A DNA stretch of 64,000 bases, taken from contig NZ_LGEC01000002.1 in NCBI RefSeq assembly GCF_001279585.1, positions 11,576 through 75,575 of the forward strand, written 5' to 3'. Source of the stretch: Nocardiopsis sp. NRRL B-16309 (GTDB lineage Bacteria; Actinomycetota; Actinomycetes; Streptosporangiales; Streptosporangiaceae). The translations under genes and the position numbers were made by a program. Below are positions 15,326-24,170 of this stretch, piece by piece. Each line of letters starts with the position of its first letter. The first letter of the stretch is position 1. The notes under the pieces were generated by a model. It saw only the letters and a program-made list of their open reading frames with translations, searched no databases and was not told the origin of the DNA.

Positions 15326-17509
15326 TCAGTCCGGCAGGAGTGCGCCGAGCTCGCGCGCGGTGAACACCTCGGTCCCCTCGGGCAGCCCGTCCGGGCGCTC
15401 CAGTCCGACGTAGGCCCAGCGCTCCCCCTCCGGTACCGCCTCCTCCGCGCTCTCCCCGGCCTCGAACGGCCCCACCCGGGCTCCGGCCCGCTCCGTCATG
15501 GTGAGCAGGTCGCCCACGGTGAAGGCGTCGCGCTCCACCAGGGCCCGGGCCAGCAGGCCCGCGGTCACACCGGTCTCCTCCACCCGGTTGGACGCGAGCC
15601 GGCCGGTCATGAACAGGTGCAGCCACCGGGCGGTCCAGCCCCCGCCCTTCGCGCGGGAGAAGACCAGCGGAAGCGCGACCCGCGACGCGCCGCGCAGATC
15701 CGACTTGGCCCGCACAGTCCTCGGTTCGAAGGGCATGCCCTCCTGTTCCCCGTCGCGGGTCATGAAGCCGAAGAAGCTCTCCGCCAGCTCCAGGAAGCCC
15801 TCGCCGGAGTACAGCAGCACCTGCGGCACCACATGGCTCACGTCGCCTGCCAGCTTGGCCAGGTCCAGGTCGATCATCTCGGTGGCCCCCTCGGGAGCCT
15901 CGACGATGTCGCCGGAGTGCACCAGCCCCTCGCCCCTGAGGTTGGTCCACGACACCTGGCCCGCTCCGGCGAAGTCGGCGTCGAGCAGCTGCACGGACAG
16001 GTCCAGGTCCGTGCGCTGTGCCTCCTGGCGCCAGTGCACGAAGAACCGCAGCCGCTCGCCGTCCACCGGCATGGCCGATCCGCGCGGCAGCACGCCCACG
16101 CCACCGGCCACGCCCTTGCCCGACCGCGGCACGGCGACGGTGCGCACGGCGTCGTCCACCAGCACCCGGTCGAACCGGGGCAGGCGCCGGGCGACGGCCG
16201 CGTCCAGGGCGGCGACCACCGGGGCCACGCGCTCGGCGGGCAGCCGCTCGCGCTCGTCCCGCTGGACCCAGGCCCGGGCCCGCTGGTTGACGAACATCCG
16301 GACGACCCCCTCCCGACGGCGGGAGGCCAGGTGCTCGCGGGCCGACACCAGGACGCGGGGCGCGACCTGGTCGGCGTGCTCGTCCACCGTCGCCGCGACG
16401 CGCTCGGCCCCCTCCTCGGTGGCCTGGCGCAGGACCCGGTCGAGGCTCCGGACGAGCATCCCGGGCGCGGTGGCGAGCAGGTCGAGCACGCGGCCGGTGT
16501 CGCCGTCGGCGAAGGCCGCCTCGATCCGCGCGTTGAGCCCGTGCACCCGGGTCTCGCCGCGCGCGACTGCGAACACCTCGCGCGCGTGGGGGAGCTTCGG
16601 GTACTCGTGCGGGTGCATCCGCTCGCCGAGCCGCTTGAACCGCTCGCGGTGGCGGGCCACGTCGCCGAGCTTGGCCCGGCTGCTCCCCACCACGCCCTCC
16701 AGCGCGGTCATCAGGGCCCGGCGCTCGCTCCGGCGGAATGACCGGAACCGGGTGGGCTCGTCGAGGCTGACGTCGCCGTCGGAGAGCGCGCAGGCCAGGC
16801 GCAGGACGTCGGTGACCGTGTCCACGAGCGGTGCACGGCCCTGGGCGATCCGGGCGCGGTTGATGACGGCCCGGTTCTCGCGCACCGGAATGCGCTCGGG
16901 CTGCTCGCCGTCGGAGCACTCGCCCGCCAGGACCTCCAGCAGGACGAGGTCGTCCTCGCTCAGCGGCAGCGGACCGGCGGCCAGGTCGAGGTACAGCGCC
17001 CGCGCCTCCTCGGCCAGGGGGCGCCCGAGGTGCAGGACGCTGACGCGGTCCTTGGCGCTGGCGACGAAGGGCTCGCGCACCCGCAGCAGGGCGTCGAAGC
17101 CGTGCTGGTAGCGGCCGTACTCCGGCAGTTCCAGCAGGTCGACCCCGCCGGCGGAGAAGACGGCCTCCGGCTTGACGTCGGGGTCGGTGAGGGCGTCGGC
17201 CAGGCACTTCAGCCAGAAGTCGGCCGTGTCCGGCACGTGCTCCGGGAAGTCCGCGAAGTACACGTTGTGCTGGACGTGGTCGCCGACCGCGGCGCCGACG
17301 GCGGCCAGGACCGGCCCCGCCGTGGCCAGGACGTCCTCCGGCCGGAGCGCGGACAGGTGTCGCAGCAGGTCCGTGGAGCAGGTGAAGCCCGCGGTCAGCA
17401 GGGCGGCGTCGAACTGGCGCGTGGCGGCGGTGCCGTCTCCGGGCTTCCCGGACGGCTCCGGTACGCGCAGGGTCCGCTTGACGATCTCGGAGTGCAGCAT
17501 GCGCAGCAT
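15326..17509 (-). CDS. TerD-domain protein of the MXAN_6230/SCO0854 type
   Basis: About 727 residues, cytoplasmic. The N-terminal part holds GDHVQHNVYFADFPEHVPDT, a phrase I associate with the MXAN_6230/SCO0854 family. The C-terminal 200 residues look like a TerD (tellurium/stress, Ca2+-binding) domain: LDLSVQLLDADFAGAGQVSWTN, then HSGDIVEAPEGATEMIDLDL and VPQVLLYSGEGF. The family is annotated as RING-containing, but I see no cluster of Cys/His pairs here. The ATG at 17509 and another at 17500 are both possible; the upstream open frame is low-complexity. No other ter genes are nearby, so a role in stress-linked membrane or metabolite processing is speculation. Confidence 0.65.
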   Translation of the reverse strand: MLRMLHSEIVKRTLRVPEPSGKPGDGTAATRQFDAALLTAGFTCSTDLLRHLSALRPEDVLATAGPVLAAVGAAVGDHVQHNVYFADFPEHVPDTADFWLKCLADALTDPDVKPEAVFSAGGVDLLELPEYGRYQHGFDALLRVREPFVASAKDRVSVLHLGRPLAEEARALYLDLAAGPLPLSEDDLVLLEVLAGECSDGEQPERIPVRENRAVINRARIAQGRAPLVDTVTDVLRLACALSDGDVSLDEPTRFRSFRRSERRALMTALEGVVGSSRAKLGDVARHRERFKRLGERMHPHEYPKLPHAREVFAVARGETRVHGLNARIEAAFADGDTGRVLDLLATAPGMLVRSLDRVLRQATEEGAERVAATVDEHADQVAPRVLVSAREHLASRRREGVVRMFVNQRARAWVQRDERERLPAERVAPVVAALDAAVARRLPRFDRVLVDDAVRTVAVPRSGKGVAGGVGVLPRGSAMPVDGERLRFFVHWRQEAQRTDLDLSVQLLDADFAGAGQVSWTNLRGEGLVHSGDIVEAPEGATEMIDLDLAKLAGDVSHVVPQVLLYSGEGFLELAESFFGFMTRDGEQEGMPFEPRTVRAKSDLRGASRVALPLVFSRAKGGGWTARWLHLFMTGRLASNRVEETGVTAGLLARALVERDAFTVGDLLTMTERAGARVGPFEAGESAEEAVPEGERWAYVGLERPDGLPEGTEVFTARELGALLPD

Positions 17510-17681
17510 CGTCGCACCGTGCGGTATGCGGCCGCCACGCCTTTTTTCGGTAGCCAGGGGCCCCGGACCGCGTCGGCCCGGCGGGGGTGACGGCCCCACC
17601 GGCCGGCGGCGCACGGCGTCCTGAGGCGGGCCGCTCGGCCGCGCCATGGGACCTCGGGCCGGCACCCCTCGCGCACGGGAG

Positions 17682-17717
17682 CGCCGTCCGCCGCGACCGG
17701 GGTCGTGGCGGACGGCG
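17682..17717 (-). terminator. Terminator of leuA
   Basis: 16-bp stem (17682-17697 with 17702-17717, one G-U pair) and a 4-base loop in the 300-base gap between leuA and the TerD-domain gene. The rest of the gap is GC-rich and featureless, apart from a short direct repeat (GCTCAGCCGCGG) near 17786 and 17808. Confidence 0.75.
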
Positions 17718-17809
17718 TCAGGTGGGGCCCGAGCCCGGACCGGCGGCCCGGCGGGGCCCGGCCCCGGGTGGGCCGGTGCAGGCTCAGCCGCGGGCGGCTC
17801 GGTGCGCGC

Positions 17810-19510
17810 TCAGCCGCGGCCGATGGCGCTGCACAGCGCCTTCAGCGAGGCCGTGGTGATGCTGCTGTGGATGCCCACGCCCCACACGACGCGGCCGTCG
17901 ATCTCGGCCTCGACGTAGGCGGCGGCGCGGGCCTCGCCGTCACCGCCCATGGAGTGCTCCACGTAGTCCATGACGCGGACCTTGACGTCGACGTCGGTCA
18001 GGGCGTCGCAGAAGGCGGAGATCGGTCCGTTGCCGGTACCGGTCAGTTCGCGGATCTCGCCGTTGACGCGGGCGTCGGCCTCGATCCGGTACGTGCCGTC
18101 CTCGGCGGTGGTGGAGCGGTGGGCCAGCACCGCGACCGGGCCGCGCTCGGACAGGTAGGTGTCGGAGAAGATGTCCCAGATGCGGCCGGCCGGGAACTCG
18201 CCGCCCTCGGCGTCGGTGAAGCCCTGGATGACCTGAGAGAACTCGATCTGCAGGCGACGCGGCAGGTCCAGCGAGTGGTCCCGCTGCATGATGTAGGAGA
18301 CGCCGCCCTTGCCGGACTGGCTGTTGACGCGGATGACCGCCTCGTAGTTGCGCCCGACGTCCTTGGGGTCGATCGGCAGGTAGGGCACGTCCCAGGTGTA
18401 CTCGTCGACCGGGGTCCCGGCGGCCTCGGCCGTCTCCTCCAGCGCGGTGAAGCCCTTCTTGATGGCGTCCTGGTGCGAGCCGGAGAAGGCCGTGTAGACC
18501 AGGTCGCCGCCGTAGGGGTGGCGCGGGGCGACGGGCAGCTGGGTGCAGTGCTCGACCGTGCGGCGGATCTCGTCGATGTCGGAGAAGTCGATCTTGGGGT
18601 CCACGCCCTGGCTGAACAGGTTCATGCCCAGGGTGACCAGGCAGACGTTGCCGGTGCGTTCACCGTGCCCGAACAGGCAGCCCTCGACGCGGTCGGCCCC
18701 GCCCATGACCGCCAGTTCGGCGGAGGCCACGCCCGTGCCCCGGTCGTTGTGGGGGTGGACGGACAGGACCACGTGCTCGCGCCGGGTCAGGTTGCGGCTC
18801 ATCCACTCGATCTGGTCGGCGTAGACGTTGGGGGTGGCGCGCTCGACCGTGGCGGGCAGATTCAGGATGATCTCGCGGCCCGGGCCCGGCTGCCAGACGT
18901 CCATGACCGCCTCGCAGACCTCCACCGCGAAGTCCAGTTCGGTGTCGACGAAGATCTCGGGCGAGTACTCGTAGCCGAAGTACTCCGTCTCGCCCAGGTA
19001 CTGCTCGGCGAACCGCATGACGTGGCGGGTGCCCTCGACGGCGATGTTCTTGCAGGCCTCCCGGTCGACCCGGAAGACGACGCGGCGGAAGGTCGGCGCG
19101 GTCGCGTTGTACAGGTGGACGGTGGCGCGCCGAGCGCCGACCAGGCTCTGCACGGTGCGCTCGATCAGGTCCTCGCGGGCCTGGGTCAGCACGGAGATCT
19201 GGACGTCGTCGGGGATCAGCCCGTCCTCGATCAGCGACCGTACGAAGTCGAAGTCGGTCTGGCTGGCGGAGGGGAAGCCGACCTCGATCTCCTTGTATCC
19301 CATGCGCACCAGCAGCTGGAACATCTCGTGCTTGCGCGCGGAGTCCATCGGCTCGATCAGCGCCTGGTTGCCGTCGCGCAGGTCCGTGGACAGCCACCGG
19401 GGCGCTTCGGTGATGGTCTTGGTGGGCCAGGTGCGGTCCGGCAGGTCCACCGGAGCGAAGGGCTCATAACGGTGGAAGGGCATCGGACTGTTCTGTTGCT
19501 GCGGCACCAT
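17810..19510 (-). CDS. leuA: 2-isopropylmalate synthase
   Basis: 566 residues; condenses acetyl-CoA with 2-oxoisovalerate, the first committed step of leucine synthesis. It has the HMGL-like TIM barrel with STDLRDGNQALIEPMD (divalent metal and substrate site), LSVHPHNDRGTGVA (metal-binding HxH region) and GCLFGHGERTGN. The C-terminal regulatory domain is complete and ends in WGVGIHSSITTASLKAL, typical of the leucine-inhibited long form. ATG 19510 has GAGGAG 8 bases upstream. Preceded by a leader peptide gene and a long-range pairing element, so expression is probably attenuated by charged tRNA-Leu. Confidence 0.97.
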   Translation of the reverse strand: MVPQQQNSPMPFHRYEPFAPVDLPDRTWPTKTITEAPRWLSTDLRDGNQALIEPMDSARKHEMFQLLVRMGYKEIEVGFPSASQTDFDFVRSLIEDGLIPDDVQISVLTQAREDLIERTVQSLVGARRATVHLYNATAPTFRRVVFRVDREACKNIAVEGTRHVMRFAEQYLGETEYFGYEYSPEIFVDTELDFAVEVCEAVMDVWQPGPGREIILNLPATVERATPNVYADQIEWMSRNLTRREHVVLSVHPHNDRGTGVASAELAVMGGADRVEGCLFGHGERTGNVCLVTLGMNLFSQGVDPKIDFSDIDEIRRTVEHCTQLPVAPRHPYGGDLVYTAFSGSHQDAIKKGFTALEETAEAAGTPVDEYTWDVPYLPIDPKDVGRNYEAVIRVNSQSGKGGVSYIMQRDHSLDLPRRLQIEFSQVIQGFTDAEGGEFPAGRIWDIFSDTYLSERGPVAVLAHRSTTAEDGTYRIEADARVNGEIRELTGTGNGPISAFCDALTDVDVKVRVMDYVEHSMGGDGEARAAAYVEAEIDGRVVWGVGIHSSITTASLKALCSAIGRG

Positions 19511-19543
19511 GTCGGTGGCTCCTCGGTGAGAGTTCGCGTGGTC

Positions 19544-19593
19544 AAAGGTCGACCAGGACAAGCCGAAGCCCCGCGGCGAGGGAGCCGACCTTT
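19544..19593 (-). promoter_or_regulatory. Attenuator element of leuA
   Basis: Perfectly complementary 8-mers AAAGGTCG (19544-19551) and CGACCTTT (19586-19593) bracket a GC-rich hairpin region between the leader peptide stop codon and leuA. The distal arm overlaps the leader stop codon, so a ribosome stalled on the Leu codons or released at the stop would change which structure forms. I do not see a classical U-tract terminator; control could act on transcription or translation. Confidence 0.55.
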
Positions 19594-19640
19594 TAACGAC
19601 CCCCGCCGCGGCCGCTAAGAAGGAGCAGCTCGCGCAGCAT
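19593..19640 (-). CDS. leuL: Leucine leader peptide
   Basis: A 15-residue ORF, MLRELLLLSGRGGGR, 82 bases upstream of leuA and too short for standard gene callers. Five of 15 residues are Leu, four in a row. That run uses CTG CTC CTT CTT; CTT is rare in this GC-rich genome, which should make ribosome stalling sensitive to leucyl-tRNA supply. Leader peptides of this type precede leuA in Streptomyces and relatives. A -10-like TAGCGT (bases 19656 to 19651 on the minus strand) would start transcription within a few bases of this ATG, giving a nearly leaderless message. Confidence 0.8.
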   Translation of the reverse strand: MLRELLLLSGRGGGR

Positions 19641-19650
19641 AACGGGGTTC

Positions 19651-19656
19651 ACGCTA
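19651..19656 (-). promoter_or_regulatory. Putative -10 element for leuL-leuA
   Basis: TAGCGT on the minus strand, 10 bases upstream of the leader peptide ATG. It matches the actinobacterial TANNNT -10 pattern; no obvious -35 is seen. Confidence 0.45.
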
Positions 19657-19779
19657 GCAGACGGATCCGAGACCCTGGTACCCGACGTCCACATACTGGG
19701 ATGGTGGGACGCCACCCTGTTCGGCGGACGTCACCCTCTCCTACGGTGGCGGGCGCTCCGCTATTCCCGCGCACGGCGA

Positions 19780-19904
19780 AGGGGCGCCGCGGTGACCCGG
19801 CCAAGTGGTCACCGTGGCGCCCCTCTCCCCCGTGGGGGCCTGGCGCGTGTTCCGGGGAACACGCCCTGGTCGCCGCGGCCCGGGGTGCAGGTCCGGGCCG
19901 CGGC
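19780..19904. terminator. Cluster of three strong hairpins between gcl and leuL
   Basis: Three consecutive stems: 19780-19824 (18 bp, one G-U pair, 9-base loop), 19845-19864 (9 bp, 2-base loop) and 19872-19904 (12 bp, perfect, 8-base loop). The one nearest gcl (19951) can end gcl transcripts; the others give extra insulation ahead of the leuL promoter. Confidence 0.7.
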
Positions 19905-19950
19905 GGGCTGTGGCGGCGGTCGCGTGGCTGTCCGACCGCCCGCGGGTCGG

Positions 19951-21666
19951 TTACGCGCCGGGAACCGGCTCGAACTCCTTGACCGCGTTGATCGCCGGTC
20001 CGTGCGGGGTGTTGGCCTCGCGCTCGATCATGATCTCGACCAGGACCGGCCGCGAGGTGGCACGCGCCTCCTTGCGGGCCCACTCCAGCGACTCGCGGAT
20101 CTCGGAGGGCTCGAAGACGCGGCGGCCGGAGCAGCCGTAGGCCTCCATGAGCTTGACGTTGTCCGTGCCGTACTCGTCGTAGTGGATGTCCACCTGGTAG
20201 TTCATGTCGAACGGGATGGACGCCTGGCGGATCAGGCCCAGGTACTCGTTGTTGAGCATGATGATGACGTAGGGCACGTCGTACTGGGCGGCGACCGCCA
20301 GCTCCTCCACCATGTACTGGAAGCCGTAGTCGCCGACGATGCCGACGACCTCCGCGTCCGGTTCGGTGTGCTTGAGGGCCTTCTTGACGCCGATGGCCGC
20401 GGGGATCTCCCAGCCCAGGGGCCCGGCCTGGCCGCAGATCTGGTAGCGGCGCGGCTTGTAGGCCTTCTGGTGCTGCCCGCCCCAGATCTGGTAGAGGCCG
20501 ATCGCGGTGACGAAGTAGGTGTCCTCGTCGAAGACCTCGTTGATCTCCTTGTACACGCGCGGCGCCTTGACGGGGACGGTGTCGAAGTCCTCGCGCCGGG
20601 TCAGCTCGGACTTGAGCCGGCCGATCCGGTCGATCCACGGCTGCACGGCCGCCTTGGCGTCACGGCGCTTGGCCGCGGCCAGCAGTTCGCGCAGGAACAG
20701 CTTGGCGTCGGAGACCACGCCCAGGTCGGGCTCGAAGACCCGTCCGATCTGCGTGGCCTCGATGTCCACGTGGATGAACTTCCGGTCGCCGCGGTAGACG
20801 TCGATCTGCCCGGTGTGGCGGTCGGCGAACCGGGCTCCGACGGCCAGGACCAGGTCCGACTCCAGGAACGAGGCGTTGCCGTAGCGCTGTGAGGTCTGCA
20901 CGCCGGTCATGCCGGAGTAGAGCGGGGAGTCCTCGTCGAAGGACCCCTTGCCCATCAGGGTGACCTGCACCGGCACGTTCAGGTACGCGGCCAGTTCGCG
21001 CAGCTCGTCGGAGGCCTCGGCCAGGATCACGCCGCCGCCCGCGAGGATGAGCGGGCGCTCGGCCTCCAGCAGAAGGTCCAGGGCGCGCTCGACCCGCGGC
21101 AGGTGCGGCTCGACGGTGTTGATCTTGAGCGGGGCGTCGATGGTGGGGTCGTAGTCGATCAGCTGCTGGGCGATGTCGACCGGGATGTCCACCAGCACGG
21201 GGCCGGGGCGGCCCGACTGGGCGATCCGGAACGCCTCGCGGAAGATCCACGGGGCGGTCGCCGCCTCCTTGATCTGCACGGCCCACTTGGTGACGGGCTT
21301 GGCGATCTCGACGATGTCGACGGCCTGGAAGCCCTCCTTGTCCAGCAGGTCGGTGCGCTGCTGGCCGGTGATGCACACGATCGGCACGGAGTCGGCGATG
21401 GCCGTGTACAGACCGGTGATCATGTTGGTGCCGGCGGGGCCGGAGGTGCCGATGGCGACACCCACCTTGCCGGTGGTGCGCGACCACCCGTCCGCCATGT
21501 GGGTGGCGCCCTCCTCGTGGCGGACCGTCAGGTGTTCGATCCCACCGACGTCCTCCATGGCCTTGTAGAGCGGCAGGATCGCCGCACCGGGGCAGCCGAA
21601 GGCGGTGTCCACGCCCTCGTCTTTGAGAACCTCGACGACGGCGTTCATCGCGGGCATCTGTACCAT
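19951..21666 (-). CDS. gcl: Glyoxylate carboligase (tartronate-semialdehyde synthase)
   Basis: 571 residues; a thiamine-diphosphate enzyme that joins two glyoxylates to tartronate semialdehyde and CO2. The N-terminal ThDP domain has FGCPGAAILPLYKAM, where acetolactate synthase would carry a catalytic Glu in RHEEGA-like context; here RHEEGATHMADGWSR is also present. The C-terminal PP domain has the ThDP motif VGDYGFQYMVEELAVAAQYDVPYVIIMLNNEYLGLIRQ. The reading NEYLGLIRQA and the ureide-gene neighbours favour Gcl over acetolactate synthase. ATG 21666 chosen; an ATG three codons later is possible. Last gene of the hyi-garR-gcl operon. Confidence 0.93.
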   Translation of the reverse strand: MVQMPAMNAVVEVLKDEGVDTAFGCPGAAILPLYKAMEDVGGIEHLTVRHEEGATHMADGWSRTTGKVGVAIGTSGPAGTNMITGLYTAIADSVPIVCITGQQRTDLLDKEGFQAVDIVEIAKPVTKWAVQIKEAATAPWIFREAFRIAQSGRPGPVLVDIPVDIAQQLIDYDPTIDAPLKINTVEPHLPRVERALDLLLEAERPLILAGGGVILAEASDELRELAAYLNVPVQVTLMGKGSFDEDSPLYSGMTGVQTSQRYGNASFLESDLVLAVGARFADRHTGQIDVYRGDRKFIHVDIEATQIGRVFEPDLGVVSDAKLFLRELLAAAKRRDAKAAVQPWIDRIGRLKSELTRREDFDTVPVKAPRVYKEINEVFDEDTYFVTAIGLYQIWGGQHQKAYKPRRYQICGQAGPLGWEIPAAIGVKKALKHTEPDAEVVGIVGDYGFQYMVEELAVAAQYDVPYVIIMLNNEYLGLIRQASIPFDMNYQVDIHYDEYGTDNVKLMEAYGCSGRRVFEPSEIRESLEWARKEARATSRPVLVEIMIEREANTPHGPAINAVKEFEPVPGA

Positions 21667-21827
21667 TTGAAGCGAACCCTTCAGTGCTAGGGGGGTTGAA
21701 CGGATTTCCGTCGGCGGGACCCAGGGTGCGGCCAACACCCGAGGCCGCCGCCGGCCACGCGGTTCACACGTCAGCCGTGGTGGCGGACGGCCGGTACCGC
21801 CGACGGGAATTCCACTCGCGGCGGTCG

Positions 21828-22715
21828 TTACTCGCCACGACCCGACAGTTGCAGGACGGTCTTCAGCAGCGCGGAGTGGTCGAGACCGCCGTCGCCCTGG
21901 AGCTTGAGCGCGCCCACGAGCTGCGCGATGGTGGCGCCCACGGGGAGCGCGACCCCGGCCTCGCGGGCCGAGTCGGTGACGATCCGCATGTCCTTGTCGT
22001 GCAGGGCGATCCGGAAGCCCGGCTTGAAGTCGCGCTCGCGCATGACCTTGCCCTTGCGCTGGAGGACGGTGCTGCCGGCGAGTCCGCCGCCCAGGACCTC
22101 CAGGCCCGCTTCGGTGTCCACGCCGTGCGCCTCCAGGAAGACGAGGGCCTCGGCCAGGAGCTGGATGTTTCCCGCGACGATGAGCTGGTTGGCGGCCTTG
22201 ACCGTCTGGCCGGACCCGTGCGGGCCGACCAGCACGGGCGTGGTGCCCAGGACGTCGAAGACGGGGCGCGCGGCGTCGAAGTCGGCCTGCTCGCCGCCGA
22301 CCATGATGGACAGCTTGGCCTCGATCGCTCCGGCCTCGCCACCGCTGACGGGCGCGTCCAGGACGCGGAAGCCGCGCTCGGTGCCGGCCTGGGCGATCTC
22401 GCGGGAGACGTCCGGGCGGATGGTGCTCATGTCGATGACGAGGGTGCCGGGCTTGGCGCTCTCGAAGACCCCGCCCTCTCCGAGCATGGCCTCCTTCACG
22501 TCCGGGGAGTCCGGGACCATCGTGATGACGATGTCGGCGTCGGCGACCGCTCCGGCGATGCTGCCCCCGCGGCGGCCGCCCTGCTGGACGAGCGAGTCGA
22601 CGCGGTCGGGGGTGAGGTTGTGGCCGGTGACGGTGTAACCGGCCTGGACGAGGTTGGCGGCCATGGGCAGGCCCATGATCCCCAGTCCGATGAAGGCGAC
22701 GTTCGTGGCGGGCAT
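21828..22715 (-). CDS. garR: 2-hydroxy-3-oxopropionate (tartronate semialdehyde) reductase
   Basis: 295 residues; reduces tartronate semialdehyde from Gcl to D-glycerate with NAD(P)H. It belongs to the beta-hydroxyacid dehydrogenase family: Rossmann motif FIGLGIMGLPMAANL at the N-terminus, substrate-binding LDAPVSGGEAGA near residue 120, catalytic-Lys segment GSGQTVKAANQLIVAGN near residue 170, and KDMRIVTDSAREAGVALP near residue 240. ATG 22715 has GAAAGGGG just upstream; the longer frame runs through a tandem repeat and is not coding. Middle gene of hyi-garR-gcl. Confidence 0.93.
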   Translation of the reverse strand: MPATNVAFIGLGIMGLPMAANLVQAGYTVTGHNLTPDRVDSLVQQGGRRGGSIAGAVADADIVITMVPDSPDVKEAMLGEGGVFESAKPGTLVIDMSTIRPDVSREIAQAGTERGFRVLDAPVSGGEAGAIEAKLSIMVGGEQADFDAARPVFDVLGTTPVLVGPHGSGQTVKAANQLIVAGNIQLLAEALVFLEAHGVDTEAGLEVLGGGLAGSTVLQRKGKVMRERDFKPGFRIALHDKDMRIVTDSAREAGVALPVGATIAQLVGALKLQGDGGLDHSALLKTVLQLSGRGE

Positions 22716-22770
22716 GGTGGCCCCTTTCGTGGCTGTGCTTGGTGTGTGCGGAGACCGCTCGGTGGCGGGT

Positions 22771-22936
22771 GACGGGTGAGGGTCCGCGGCCGGAGGCCGT
22801 CCGTTGAGGGAGGCTCCCCCCGCCGAAGGCCCCCGGAGCGGCGGTGGGCGACGGGTGAAGGTCCGCGGCCGGAGGCCGTCCGTTGAGGGAGGCTCCCCCC
22901 GCCGAAGGCCCCCGGAGCGGCGGTGGGCGACGGGTG
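22771..22936. repeat. 79-bp tandem duplication between hyi and garR
   Basis: Copies at 22771-22849 and 22850-22928 differ at one base (GACGGGTGAGGG versus GACGGGTGAAGG), followed by the first 8 bases of a third copy. High identity indicates a recent duplication. It lengthens the leader of garR inside the operon. Confidence 0.9.
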
Positions 22937-22938
22937 GG

Positions 22939-23736
22939 CTAGTGGAGCCAGCCGAAGCTCTCGTGGGTCGGGACGGTGGGCTTGTACTCCAGGCCGACCA
23001 GCCCGCGGTAGCCGTGCGCCTCGGCCGAGGCGAGCAGCTCGTGGACGGGCAGCTCCCCGGTGCCGGGCTCACCGCGGCCGGGGGCGTCGGCGATCTGGAT
23101 GTGGCCGAACTCGGCGGCGTGGGCGCGGACCACCGCGGCCACGTCGTCGCCGTTGACCGCAAGGTGGAAGAAGTCGGCCAGGAGGGCGACGTTGTCGGCT
23201 CCGGCCTCCTTGACCTTCGCGACGAAGGCCAGGCCCTCCGCGGCGGTCTTGAGCGGGTAGTCGTCGGCGCCGCTGATCGGCTCGACGAGGACGGTGCCGC
23301 CGACCTTGGCGACCGCCTGGGCGGCGGCGACCGTGTTCTCCAGGGCGAGGCGGTCCTGCTCCGCGGGGTCGACGCCCGGCAGGCGGCGGCCGTAGAGCGC
23401 GTTGAAGCCGGTCGTGCCGGTGCGCTCGGCGATGCGGGCGACCACGTCGAGGTTGGCGAGGAACTCGGCGCCGCGCGCGGGCTGGGAGAGCACCCCGCGG
23501 TCGGGTCCGGGCAGGGCCCCCGCGAAGAAGTTGAGCCCGCTCAGCCGCACCCCGGCGGCGTCGACGGCCGCGACGAACGCGTCCACCTCGTCCTGGGGCG
23601 GGGTGGCCTCCTCGAACGGCCACCAGAACTCCACGGCGTGGAACCCGGCGTCCCGTGCGGCCTGCGGGCGCTCGTTCAGGGGGAGCTCGGTGAACAGCAG
23701 CGAGCAGTTCACCGTGTAGCCCAGAGCGTGGCTCAT
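22939..23736 (-). CDS. hyi: Hydroxypyruvate isomerase
   Basis: 265 residues, AP-endonuclease-2/xylose-isomerase-like TIM barrel; interconverts hydroxypyruvate and tartronate semialdehyde. It begins YTVNCSLLFTELPLNERP and continues with AGFHAVEFWWPF, both standard for Hyi. Metal-ligand regions include LVEPIS near residue 143, LLADFFHL near residue 180 and GHIQIADAPGRGEPGTGE near residue 210. First gene of the minus-strand operon; its promoter region carries two IclR-type palindromes. Confidence 0.93.
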   Translation of the reverse strand: MSHALGYTVNCSLLFTELPLNERPQAARDAGFHAVEFWWPFEEATPPQDEVDAFVAAVDAAGVRLSGLNFFAGALPGPDRGVLSQPARGAEFLANLDVVARIAERTGTTGFNALYGRRLPGVDPAEQDRLALENTVAAAQAVAKVGGTVLVEPISGADDYPLKTAAEGLAFVAKVKEAGADNVALLADFFHLAVNGDDVAAVVRAHAAEFGHIQIADAPGRGEPGTGELPVHELLASAEAHGYRGLVGLEYKPTVPTHESFGWLH

Positions 23737-23756
23737 GCCTTGCCTCCGTCACCTTT

Positions 23757-23794
23757 GATTCCGCTTTGTGGAATCTGATTTTCACTTGAAGGAA
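23757..23794 (-). promoter_or_regulatory. Tandem IclR-type operators upstream of hyi
   Basis: The palindrome GATTCCGCTTTGTGGAATC (23757-23775) is followed by a weaker copy, TTTCACTTGAAGGAA (23780-23794); the centres are 21 bp apart, two helical turns. The core TTCCG-N5-TGGAA fits IclR-family operators and recurs near the other ureide genes. Confidence 0.6.
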
Positions 23795-23998
23795 TAATCT
23801 GAGTGTGCGGGGCGCCACCCCGACTTGTCAACCTCCCCTCACACCCCGGGAGCAGGTGATCGGCCCCGTCAGGCACACGCGCCCCCGGCCACCCGTGGCT
23901 TTACTCGACACACAGCACGCCCGGTACGGACAACTTCGCTGGTTGTTCACTGCACGGAACGAAGGCGCGACTTTTTGCGCAAAGCCCCCTAGCCAGTG

Positions 23999-24051
23999 TT
24001 GACAAGGTCACACCCACCCGGGTTAGAGTCCGTTTACTCCGTCATACGGAA
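23999..24051 (+). promoter_or_regulatory. Promoter and operator of the uraD-uraH-uox operon
   Basis: TTGACA (23999-24004) and TAGAGT (24024-24029) are separated by 19 bases; TTAGAG with 18 is the alternative. The palindrome CTCCGTCATACGGAA (24037-24051) covers the predicted transcription start and shares the YTCCG-N5-YGGAA form of the site upstream of hyi. Binding there would repress transcription directly. Confidence 0.6.
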
Positions 24052-24170
24052 ACAGCCATCTGCACTACGAAAACGGCTGGCCGTGCGGGGCGAGACCACC
24101 CGCATCCTCCACACGAACGCGGGTAGAGGACCTCCGCAGCACCACGACCGGCCGTACAACGGGAGCCCAC

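Noticed and set aside
19951..21666. Acetolactate synthase large subunit (ilvB)
   Set aside because: Neighbours hyi and garR and the NEYLGLIRQ-type ThDP region fit glyoxylate carboligase; no ilvN or ilvC follows.
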